From NCBI GenBank assembly GCA_028456385.1, contig JALNQF010000450.1, forward strand, positions 1 through 29,307: a DNA stretch of 29,307 bases, given 5' to 3'. The stretch comes from Ophiosphaerella korrae (Eukaryota > Ascomycota > Dothideomycetes > Pleosporales > Phaeosphaeriaceae). Under the pieces are notes generated by a model, which saw only the letters and a list, made by a program, of their open reading frames with translations, was not told where the DNA came from and did no database searches. Below, piece by piece: positions 1 to 9,636 of the stretch; position 1 is the stretch's first letter, and each line of letters starts with the position of its first letter. The translations under genes were made by a program, and so were the position numbers.

Positions 1-77
1 ATATTAGTAAGTTTATAATATTAGTAAGTTTATAATATTAGTAAGTTTATAATATTAGTAAGTTTATAATATTAGTA
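1..77. repeat. 17-bp tandem repeat array
   Basis: The unit atattagtaagtttata is repeated head to tail four times without a mismatch, followed by a 9-base partial copy. The array starts at the first base of the window, so its true length is unknown. It abuts the inverted B' fragment. There are no spacers, so it is a simple minisatellite and not a CRISPR array. Confidence 0.95.
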
Positions 78-1930
78 TAAAAATAAAAGATATAAGAGAT
101 AACTCTTTTATATATCTCTTTTCTTTTAAAGAGTAAATTCTTTAAGCTTAAAAATAGCTCTAATAAACTAATAATACCTATTAGGTAGTAGTAGTAGTAG
201 CTAGAGTTAAGAAAGTTAACTATTTTAGAGTTAAAATCGTTATTTATAGAGTATAAAGCTATAGTTTTTACTAATTTTAGTATAAAATTAAGATCTACGT
301 AACTTCTATATATAAAACGTATTAACTATAAACTTTTTTCTACTACTTTTACTCTACGCTAATAAAATTAAACCTAAAAGTATTTATATATAGTATAAGG
401 GAAGGTAAAGTTAATACTACTAAGTAACTTAATAGTACTAGATCTCTATATATATACTTACTATAGATATAGACTTTATAGTAGATAGGTTTGTTAATAT
501 AGAGGACTTAGTAAGCCTAATATTTATAAGTATTAGGGGGTAAGTAGCGTAAAATAGCTCTAGCTAAGAATTTAGTAGTTAGTTATTTAATTACGCTTTA
601 GAAAGCCTTTTTTTATACTTACTAATAGCTAGAGTACTCTTACTAGGTTATATCTTTATTAGAGCTCTATTTTAGGTATATAGTTAGTATTTTAAGCTTC
701 TCTAAGTAGTTCTAGTAAAAGTTAAAAGTAGTAATTACGCTTTATAAAGAGCTATTTTATACCTATTAATAGTTTTAGGCTTATTTAAGTAGTTTTAGTA
801 AGAGCTAAAAGTAGTAATTACGCTTTAGAAGGGGCTTTTTTATACCTATTAGTAGGTTATAGTACTCTAATAAGTTATATCTTTATTAGAGTTCTATTTT
901 TTAGGTATATATAGAGTTAGTAGTTTAGCTTTTTTTAGGTAGTTTTAGTAAAAGTTAAAGGTAGCTTTATATTTTATAAATTTCTTTACTAGCTCTTATA
1001 TAAGTTTATTATAACTAGTCTAGTAAACTAGGTAGTACTATCCTATATATTTTCTACGCTCTTTAAAGCGTACGTCTAAGATAGCTTTTACTAAGTATTC
1101 TTTATATATACTACTAGTTTCTTTATTAGTAATAATAATAGAGATTAGCTATAGTAAGTCTTAATCTAGTAAAAGCTTCTAATTTCTAAGGTGTAAGAGT
1201 TTTTAAGAGAAAACTAAGAATATGCCTTTACTTAGTATTTTTTAAAGTAGTACTAGCTTATATACTTTACTATTATAGATAACTCTTTTAATAGAGTATA
1301 GGCCTACTTATTAGTAGTCTAATTTTAGAGTTAGCTAAGTAGTTCTCTAATTAGCTATACTAATATAGGCTTAGTTACTAACTTTATATACTAGTCTACT
1401 TTAGTAAGAAGTATTAGCTTAAGCTACTTACTCTTATTATACCTAGAGTATTTTTTCTTTAAAGTAAACTACTAAGTTACTATAAGTATTAAGAAGCTTA
1501 TTAGCTTATATATATTAGTTATATTAAGCTAGTTTTAGGTAATTATTATTATTTTTACTAGAGTATATACTACTATAAAGGTAATACTCTAGATGTATAA
1601 GAAATAGAGTTATATTAATATATATATTAATAGTAATATTTACTTAGAACTTAGCTACGTATAGCTAAGCTACTTAGTTATCTTACGTGTAGTTAACGTA
1701 TTACCTTAGAAAGATCTCTAGAGCTTAATTTACTTACTTAGTTTAGCTATTAGTTTCTAAGTTATAAGTAGTTAAAAGCTTTTATATAATATAAAGGTAT
1801 TTATATATATAGTATAAAAGTTAGCTAATAAAAGTTATTCTTCTTTTAAATATAATATTTATTAATACTATATAAAGCTTAAAAATAAATATAAAATATA
1901 AGGTAGCTTTTTTAGGTTTTAGAGACTTAT
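78..1930 (-). mobile_element. B': inverted fragment of gypsy element B (integrase end and 3' region)
   Basis: Read on the minus strand, this segment matches element B base by base over long stretches. Position 1930 corresponds to about 19834, about 1018 to the joined ends 21031/28046, and about 232 to 29011. It therefore covers the C-terminal half of the B integrase (about 1560-1930, minus strand) and the B 3' region, and it extends past the point where B itself is interrupted at 29012. No frame is open. B' is uninterrupted where B carries element 3: bases 1016-1020 read tagtc, the complement of the GACTA target duplication. Its right end is cut by the LTR at 1931; its left end meets the 17-bp array. 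Whether B' arose by inversion, by a separate B insertion or by a duplication cannot be decided here. Confidence 0.85.
585..965 (-). repeat. Degenerate minisatellite in the B' 3' region
   Basis: About three imperfect units share the core agtagtaattacgcttta and a phrase like ctatttaggtagttttagta, spaced roughly 80 to 150 bases apart. The same units occur inverted at 28103-28472 in element B, so the array belongs to the B family and predates the split of the two copies. No coding frame is evident. Confidence 0.7.
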
Positions 1931-2371
1931 TGTTATAGTTGTAACAAGAGAAAACTAACTCGAACTAATTAGCTCTACTATAGATAATAACAATGTATAC
2001 AACCTATAAGAAAATAAACTAGATTAGGAAACTAACTATAATAAGGACACGTAATAAATTCGGGATTTATAATCTTAGTAAATATAAAGTATAAAGCTAA
2101 GTACGTAATAAATTTATAATTTATAATCTTAGTAAATATAAAGTATAAAGCTAGCTAAGAAGCTTAGGTATATAGTTAGTAAGATATATATTATTAGGAT
2201 AGTATTAGTAATTTAATCCTTTAACTATAGAACGCTAATATAAGATAGTTATAAAATATCTTCTATTGTTTATAGTTATTATAGATTATACCTAAGCTTT
2301 TACTATTACTTTATAATCTACTAACTCTTTTAAGAATAGTACTTGTAGTTAATAATAGGTAACCTATTATA
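1931..2371 (+). repeat. 5' LTR of element A (subtype X, 441 bp)
   Basis: It starts tgttatagttgtaac where homology with B stops, and ends cctattata just before the leader ccttactaatttag. The same LTR end followed by cc and ttgctaatttag is seen in element 3. The 3' portion (about 2195-2330) is shared with the other LTRs here, but the centre is different: it has a 54-bp tandem duplication in place of the aatctataatctat palindrome. The partial LTR at the right edge of the window is the same subtype, inverted. Confidence 0.8.
2051..2154. repeat. 54-bp direct duplication inside LTR subtype X
   Basis: Two copies, beginning gtaataaatt at 2051 and at 2105, lie head to tail with period 54. They share the phrase cttagtaaatataaagtata. 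The same duplication is present, inverted, in the partial LTR at 29012-29307, where the window end cuts the second copy. It distinguishes this LTR subtype from the other two. Confidence 0.85.
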
Positions 2372-2440
2372 CCTTACTAATTTAGTTATTACAAGAAGTA
2401 AAGCATAAGTAGTATATAGTCTAGCTAATATAATAGTAGA
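2372..2440 (+). other. 5' leader of element A, expected primer-binding region
   Basis: The sequence next to the LTR reads ccttactaatttagttatt. It is conserved in element 3 (ccttgctaatttagttatt) and element 2 (ctttactaatttagtcgtt). A tRNA-primed element normally has TGG within a few bases of the LTR; none is visible in any of the three copies. Either RIP has hidden it or the element uses an uncommon primer. The start codon of gag-pol could not be identified. Confidence 0.4.
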
Positions 2441-5400
2441 AAGTTTAATAAGTAAAGTACCTAAGAGTAGTTATAAGTCTAATAGTACTATATAGGAAAT
2501 AATTAAAGACTAAATTAATAACTTAATCTTAGATAAAGAAGATATAAAGATAGTAATCGACGCTTTAGAAATATAGAACAAAGAACTACAAGATTACGTA
2601 AAGTAAAATAAGGTATAGATTAAGGCTATTATTAAAGGCTAGAACTAAATAGAACTAATTACCTAAAGACTAGAGATAAGTATAACAAAGAAACTACTTA
2701 AGATACCTATTCTTAAGAAGTTTAATAGAATAAGAGAAAAATTAAGACCTTTTATTATATTAGTATAACTCTAGATAGATATATAAGTACTACACTTTAA
2801 TATAGAAGAAAAGAAGGTAATATATATTAGATTATACTTTAAAGAAGACGTAATAAGATAGTATAAACCTTACTAGACTAACTATATAATATACTCTCTA
2901 ATAGCCTAGAAAGATAAGACTAAAGCTATTTTTAGAAGTTATAAATACTTTACTAAATAAATAAGAGTAGTATTTAGAGATATAGATATTACCTAATAAG
3001 CTAAAGAATAACTAGAGAAGCTTATATAAAGTTAGAGTGTTCCTAAGTATATATTATAGTTTAAATAATTATCCTAAAATATAGAATAGAACAAGTTAGT
3101 ATTAATATTACAATTTAAACAAGGACTAAACTCTAAGATCTAATATAAGATAATATATATAGAAAAACTAAGGATACTAGAAGCTCTAAAGTAATAAGTA
3201 ATATAAATTAATAATAATCTTTAAGAATAGAAGAAAAATAAATATAGTAGTTATACCTAAAACTATAATAAGAGAGACTTTATAGTCTTTAACGTAAATA
3301 AGAATATAAAAAAAAGAAGAATAAAGACTTTATATACTTTAACTATAGTAAGAAAAGCTACTACGTAAAAGATTACTATTTATAAAAGAAAAAGGATATA
3401 GTATACTATAAATATAAGAAACTAAGATACTTTATAAAAGACTATAGAAGTAAAGACCTAAAGAAAGAAACTTAGTTAAAAATAACTAAAAAGAAGAAAG
3501 AAGTACTATAAGTATAAGCTAAACCTTAAGAGAAAGTAGCTAGAAGTAAAGAAGTATAATATATAATACTCTATTAAACCTTTTATTATAATAATAACTA
3601 CTATATATATCTTTCTAGTAAATAGGGAGTAGTATAGTTCTTATAGAAATAGAGATATAAAGTAGCTATAATAAAAGAAAGTAGAATAAAAGCTTAGTTA
3701 TAAGAGATAGAATAAGTAATAGACCTACTAATAGAAGATTTAGAAGAGGAAAAGCCTAGGATACTATTAATCTAGGCTAAAGAACTAGTACTAGATAAAG
3801 AAACTACTATAACTACTTCTAAAGAACTATAAAGAAGTAAGAGATAAGTTAGTATAAGAGGTATAGAATACGCCTAGCTAGATATATATAGCTATAATAG
3901 CTGCATAACAATAGATATAGAGGAACGAAATAAAGAATAGAAGTTTATCTAGAAATACTTACTAGTTATAAGTATAGAGGAAGCGTATAAAGACTAGAAA
4001 GAGTATAATCTAAGAGAAATAAAGTTTATACTATTTTAAGAATAGATAAAGTAATATATAGTTATAGTAAGAAGAATACTAAAAGAAAAGAAGTAGTAGT
4101 ACCTTATAAGAAAGACACGATAGATTAACAAAGCCTATATACTAAGAGTACTAATAGTATACTATATCCTAATAATAGATATACCTAGAAAAGACAAGTA
4201 CTAAGAAGGAGATAACAAGATAATAGACTTAAAACATCTAGTACATTTTAAAGTATTATAAGTATTATACTTAGATAAGAATTATATTATATATAGAAAC
4301 TCTAAAGCAAATAATAATATATAGCTTATAAGAAGATAAAGTTATAACTATATAAGAGTAATTATAGTAGAAGATATCTAAGGATAAGAAATAATTAAAG
4401 AAGATAGATACCTAGTAGTAAGGCCTAGATTACTATTATCTAAGAAATACGTCTAAGGAAGACTATAGTATAAATGTATATATAATAAATATCTAAAACA
4501 CAAGGAATATAAACTTAAAGTAAGGCTATAGCTCTAGAAAGATAGATAATTTATAAAGATACTAAAGTAAAAAAAACTAGAAAGTATAAGAGGCCTATAT
4601 ATTATAAAAATAAGTATATACTAAGAAAAGAAAGTATAATTAATAATTAATAGTAGAGCTATAAGAAACTTTATATTAAAGAAGTTTGTAGAAACACGAG
4701 GAATAAGCTATACTATAAAGAAGTACTTTTAATAACTAAGTATAATTAAAAGAAAACTATTCTAGGAACCTATTTAGTTTAAAATAGTTCCTTCTATACT
4801 TAAATTAGAAGGAATAAAGATTAAAAATATAATTATAGATATAATAATAATTAATAATAAATAAGATATAATATTAGAAATACTATAGTTATAAATAACT
4901 AACCTATATATTAACTAGAGAATAGGAGAAATTACCTACTAAAAAGATAAGCTAAAAGCTAACATTAGCACATATAAAGGAGAATTCCTAGAAGAATATA
5001 AGAAATAGGAAAAATAGCTTATAGAGCCTAAAGACTACCTTCTAAGATATTAGCTATAGGACCTAGTAATAGAAATAGAAGAAGGAAAGAATATAGGATA
5101 GAGCCTAGTCTATAGAAAAATAGAAGAAGAATCTAAGATTAAATAAGTATTTATTAAAAACGTAATTAAGAAAGAATAGATATAAGAGTCTAAATCCTTA
5201 GTAATATATAAACTTATATTTATAGATAAAAAGAGAATAAGTAATAAAAGGCCCTAGGTAGACTTTAAGAAAACTAATATAGTAATAAATAAAAACTAAT
5301 ACCTCTTACTATAAATAGATAAAATACAAGCTAGACTAAAGAAAGTAAAAATCTTTACAAAACTAGATATCTAGAACGCCTACTACTAGATTAGAATTAA

Positions 5401-7890
5401 AGAAGGTAATAAATAGAAGATAGCGTTTAGAATATAATAAAGACTATATAAATATTTAGTTATACTATTTAGATTAATAAATGCACTAGTAGCCTTCTAA
5501 GAAAGAATTAATATAGTACTAAGAGAATACTTAGATATATTTATATTTATATACTTAGATAATATCCTTATACTTTTAGAAATAGAAGAAGAATACGTAT
5601 AATACGTATATAAAGTGCTAGAAAAGCTAGTAGAAAATAAATTATTTCTTAAGATAAGAAAATGCAAATTCTATATAAAAGAAATAGATTTCCTAAGGTT
5701 TATTATAGAACTAAGAAAAATTAAAATTAATCTAGAAAAGATTAGGACAATTAACAAATAGCTAACACTAAAGAACCTAAGAGAAGTATAATAATTTTAT
5801 AGCCTAGCTAACTTTTATAAAAAGTTAATAATAAGATAGTCTAAAGATATAGAACTAATAATAAAGCTTATAAAGAAAGATACGCTATTTAAATAGATAA
5901 AGGAATATAAAGAAGTATTTAATAAGATTAAGAAAAAGTTTATAGAAAACCTAGTTATTAGAATATATAACCTAGATCTACTAGTAATAGTAAAAATAGA
6001 CGTATCTAACTTAGTCTATATAATAGTACTAATGTAGGAAGACCTAAGGACTAAATAAGAATACTTAGTTAAATACTACTCTAAGAAAATAAAGCTAGTA
6101 GAACTTAACTACCTAATCTATAATAAGGAAATATTAGTAATCTATAAAGTATTTAAATAATAGAGAGTATATTTATAGAGAGTAAAATATTAGATAAAGG
6201 TCTATATAGACTATAAAAATCTTATAAGATTTATAATAAATAAAGAACTATCTTAATAGTATATAAGATAGTAGGAATTCCTATTAACGTTTAATATAGA
6301 AATTATATATATAAAAGAGAAAGATAATTAGTTTATAGATACCTTAAGTAGAAGACTAGACTTATAAGAAGAGGTAAACGTAACTAGTATAGTTCTAGTT
6401 AAGAATAAAGAAGGATACTTAGTCCTAAATATACCTAAAATAGCTATAATACTTAAAAGAAAGAGTAGTAAGTTAGATAAATAGATTTAGTAAATAATGT
6501 AAGAAGTACTTAAAGAAATAGAAAAATTAGAGATCTAAAAAGGACTCGTACAAGCCTATAGAAGAATATACATCCTAAAGAAAATTTAAAGAGAATTTAT
6601 ATAATAATTCTATAAATTACTAGTATATAGATATTAAAGTATTAAAAAGATACTAGATAGACTACTATAGGATTACTATATCCTAAAAGTAAAATAACTA
6701 GTAGAGGAAGTACTATAAGACTATATAGAATACTAGAGAAATAAGTATAGTAGATATATACTATATAGAATACTATAACTAGTAGAAGTACTAAGATAAC
6801 TATAGAGAGTTATTACAATAGACTTTATTATAAAGCTACCTAAGTCTAAAGACTTAATATTAAGAATTAAGTATAATAGAATCCTAATAATAGTAGATAA
6901 ATTTATAAAGTACTTATACTTTAAACTATATAAAGAAAAAAGTAAGATAGAAGTTACTATATACTAGGTCTTAGGAACTATAGTTAGCTAATATAGACTA
7001 CTAGATAAGATTATTATAGATAGAAACGTAAGATTTATATTAAAACTATAGGGAATAATAATAGTGTAATTAGGAATTAGATATATAATATCTATAGTAT
7101 ATTATCTATAGATAGATAGATAATTAGAACGAATAAATTAGATAGTTAAATAGTACCTAAGATATTACCTTAATTACAACTAAAATAACTAGGTATAGTT
7201 ACTACTTATAGTATAGTTAGTATATAATAGCGTAAAGAATATAGTAATAAGAGTATTACTCTTCTTTATAAACTATAGATTTAACTCTAGTGTATATAGA
7301 ATACTATAATTAGAGATATCTTAGTCTCTAAGAAGAAAAAACTTTACTAATAGGCTTAAAAATATATATAATTAACTAAGATAAGATGTAGAATTCCTAT
7401 ATAATTAAATAGTAAAGTATTATAATAAGAAATATAAAAAAGGACCTTAATTTAGAAAGAGAGAAAAGGTATAGTTAGTATAAAAGAATATTAAGAGTAA
7501 AAGACTAAGTTTAAAATTAGATTATATTAAGATAAGACTATATAAAATTAAGAAAGAAGTTACACTAGTTATATTTAAGTTAAAGCTACTAAATAAGATA
7601 AGGATATACTTAACCTTTTACGTATTACTACTAGAACAAGTACTATAAGACGTAAAACTACTAGTATACAAAGTAGATACGTATAGAGAATAAGAAGAAT
7701 AGGAAGTTAAAGAAATCCTAGTATACTAATTCTAAAATAGAAGAAACTACTACTTAATAAAATAGATAGGTATAGATAAGAAAGGGTAACTATAGGAAAA
7801 TATATAGGAACTAGAAGATAACCTTAGCTACTTTAAGAAATAAGAAGAGTTCTAAAATTAAAACCTTCTAGAATACCTAGTAGTAAACTA
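2440..7890 (+). pseudogene. Degenerate gag-pol polyprotein of element A
   Basis: The frame can be followed through many TAA/TAG codons. Gag core: about 2520-3200, with a phrase like REKLRPF near 2736. Two CCHC zinc knuckles (3335-3376 and 3404-3445) keep the CX2CX4HX4C spacing, with Cys and His turned to Tyr. Protease: DSG is degraded to Asn-Ser-Arg at 4649-4657, followed by A-x-R-N-F-I. Reverse transcriptase: YLDD is YLDN at 5552-5563. RNase H: ends near 6370 (DYKNLIRF, LSRRLDL type). Integrase: first Asp in IDFIIKLPK at 6821-6823, then a DR-x-V-R-F block and an ER-I-N block. Chromodomain: about 7712-7850. Gag upstream is in frame 0 and everything after the A-run at about 3308-3315 is in frame 2. 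Comparison with element 2 shows one base missing there, so the ancestor was a single frame of roughly 1,800 codons. The start is approximate. Confidence 0.85.
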
Positions 7891-8153
7891 AGAGAACTAA
7901 TATTACTATTGTTAGATAGAGAGGTAATAGGAATATTTAATATAGGACCTACTATAGTAATAATAAACGCCTTATCTAAGTCTAGCTTAGCTTCTAGAGC
8001 TACTAACTATTTAGCTAATTTCTTATTATTTAGCGCCTTTATCTTATAAAAGTAAGAGAAATAAGCTTAATTCTTTACTAGCTTACTCTACGTAAGCTCC
8101 TAGATATACTTATACTTAGCTTTAGCTACTACAATTTTAGATAGTAGTTTTTC
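7824..8153 (-). pseudogene. Conserved antisense frame, coiled-coil-like (copy in element A)
   Basis: On the minus strand, opposite to gag-pol, a frame reads E-K-L-L-S-K-I-V-V-A-K-A-K-Y-K, later A-L-N-N-K-K-L-A-K and L-V-A-L-E-A-K-L-D-L-D, then a Ser/Leu-rich tail. It ends at a TAA at 7824-7826. The few internal stops are TAG or TAA, which RIP could make from Gln codons. The same frame occurs in elements 2 and 3, always overlapping the end of the chromodomain coding region on the other strand. The Lys/Ala/Leu/Glu spacing suggests a coiled coil. The family is not identified with certainty. Confidence 0.45.
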
Positions 8154-8491
8154 TTAAGTCTAATTAATAGCTTTCCCTATTATTGTTAAGCCTAGACGTA
8201 AGGATAAGTATAATAAATATACACTTAGAAAGAGAAACACTAAATATATTATAAAAACTACGTATATTTGCATAAATATATACTTTATAAGCCCTACTAT
8301 TATTTATAGAAAAAATATAAAGAAGAGACTTAGGATTTAACTTAGAAAAAGTATAATAAAAATAAAGAAATATCTTAACACTATTATATAATACGTAATT
8401 AGTAAGGAGATAGTAATAACGTATAGATAAAATAACTATAGGAAGTAATAAGGAACTATAGATTAATAAAGAAAGTAGGTTAATAACTTTA
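8154..8491 (+). other. 3' region of element A between pol and the insertion point
   Basis: This stretch is colinear with the 3' regions of elements 2 and 3. Read in the element sense it shows a basic, broken frame (phrases such as YTLRKRNTKYI); read antisense it corresponds to the Ser/Asn-rich frame annotated at 8949-9296 in element 2. I cannot say which strand, if either, was coding. It ends exactly at the CTTTA duplication where element 2 begins. Confidence 0.6.
8487..8491. repeat. Target-site duplication CTTTA of element 2 (left copy)
   Basis: cttta at 8487-8491 is repeated at 15382-15386, immediately outside the two 433-bp LTRs. A 5-bp duplication is usual for Ty3/gypsy integration. The undisturbed site is preserved in element 3 at 21499-21503 (taaag on the plus strand), within a stretch that joins the two sides of A. 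Confidence 0.93.
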
Positions 8492-8924
8492 TATTACTTA
8501 GGTTACTAGGGTCGACTTCCTAATACCTAATTTAGAGGTTAGTAGGTTGTAAGGTAATAATAAAAGCTTATGTAGTAATCTATAATAAACTAAGAATAAA
8601 TAGAAGATATTTTATAACTATCTTGTATTAGCGCTCTATAGTTAAGAGATTAGATTACTAATACTATCCTAATAATACGTATTACTATTAACTATATACT
8701 TGTTGTAATCTATTAATCTATAGTTACTAAGACTAATAGATTATAGATTATCTTAATCTATAATCTATTATCGCTAAGAGCCTATAGATTATAGATTACC
8801 CTAGGTGTCCTAATTATGCGTAGTCTCTTAATTAAGTTCGTGTTCCTTAGGGTTATATAGGTCTAAGCCTATTATTATAAGACTAATTAGTTCTATCTAT
8901 AGCTCTTCTATTACTATTGTAATA
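8492..8924 (-). repeat. 3' LTR of element 2 (subtype Y, 433 bp)
   Basis: It runs from tattacttaggttac to ctattgtaata and aligns along its whole length with 14949-15381. It contains a 16-bp perfect inverted repeat with a 3-base spacer (8735-8750 and 8754-8769), arms aatagattatagatta, plus a further copy of atagattatagatta at about 8780-8800. Differences from its partner are few and mostly C/T or G/A. Confidence 0.95.
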
Positions 8925-8938
8925 CTATCCCCTCTTCT
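8925..8938 (-). other. Polypurine tract of element 2
   Basis: On the minus strand the bases beside the 3' LTR read agaaggggatag-like (agaagaggggatag), a purine run with one T. It is the expected primer for plus-strand DNA synthesis. Elements A (15417-15430) and 3 (21455-21468) have near-identical tracts in the same place, which fixes the orientation of all three. Confidence 0.85.
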
Positions 8939-8948
8939 AAGTAGTCCT

Positions 8949-9296
8949 TTGTTTGTCTATCTTAAGGCTAAGGTTATTAACCTACTTTCTTTATTAATCT
9001 ATAGTTCCTTATTACTTCCTATAGTTATTTTATCTATACGTTGTTACTATCTCCTCGCTAATTGTGTATTACGTAATAGTATTAAGATATTTCTTTACTC
9101 TTGTTATACTTCTCCTAAGTTAAATCCTAAGTCCCTTCTTTATATTGTTTCTATAAACAATAGTAAGGCTTATAAGGTATATATTTGTACAAATATACGT
9201 AGTTCCTATAATATATCTAGTATTTCTCTTTCTAAGTGTATGTTTATTACGCTTATTCTTACATCTAGGCTTAATAATAATAGAGAAAGCTATTAA
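8949..9296 (+). pseudogene. Antisense Ser/Asn-rich open frame in the 3' region of element 2
   Basis: This 115-codon stretch is the longest stop-free run noted in the window; it lies antisense to gag-pol, between pol and the polypurine tract. The last 70 or so codons are conserved in element 3 (21617-21826), with phrases SPKLNPKSLLYI, INNSKAYKVYI, NISSISLSKC and SRLNNNRESY. Tyr/Cys alternation between the copies (RSSYN here, YSSCN in element 3) fits TGT turned to TAT, so cysteines may once have been spaced as in a small zinc-binding motif. It is followed one frame over by the coiled-coil-like frame. An alternative is that it is a chance shadow of a basic sense-strand frame. The ATG is not reliable. 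Confidence 0.35.
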
Positions 9297-9306
9297 CTAG
9301 ACTTAA

Positions 9307-9636
9307 AAGAAACTACTATCTAAAATTATAGTAGCTAAAGCTAAGTATAAGCGTATCTAGGAGCTTGCGTAGAGTAAGCTAGTAAAGAATTAAGCTTGTC
9401 TCTCTTGCTTTTATAAGTTAAAGGCGCTAAATAATAAGAAATTAGCTAAGTAGTTAGTAGCTCTAGAAGCTAAGCTAGACTTAAATAAGGTATTTAATAT
9501 TGCTATAGTAAATCCTATATTAAACGTTCTTATTGCCTTTCTATCTATTAGTAGTAATATTAGTTCTCTTAGTTTACTACTAGGTATTCTAGAGAGTTTT
9601 AATTTTAGAACTCCTCTAATTTCTTAAGGTAATTAA
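9307..9636 (+). pseudogene. Conserved antisense frame, coiled-coil-like (copy in element 2)
   Basis: Frame 1 of the plus strand gives K-K-L-L-S-K-I-I-V-A-K-A-K-Y-K-R-I, then A-L-N-N-K-K-L-A-K and L-V-A-L-E-A-K-L-D-L, then I-V-N-P-I-L-N-V and a Ser/Leu-rich tail ending near 9625-9636. Internal stops are TAG or TAA at positions where a Gln codon would fit. It sits antisense to the 3' region and the chromodomain tail of pol. The heptad-like Leu/Ala spacing with Lys and Glu is what a coiled coil looks like; from memory it recalls the central part of short fungal hypothetical proteins with Cys-rich N-termini, but I cannot confirm this. It is one frame away from the frame ending at 9296, so an intron or an old indel would be needed to join them. 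Confidence 0.4.

Noticed and set aside
1..77. Possible CRISPR array
   Set aside because: The repeats are contiguous with no spacers, and the setting is a eukaryotic transposon block.
7900..8491. env-like third gene in the element sense
   Set aside because: The sense frame has no visible signal peptide or membrane segments and is full of stops; the antisense frame is at least as well conserved.
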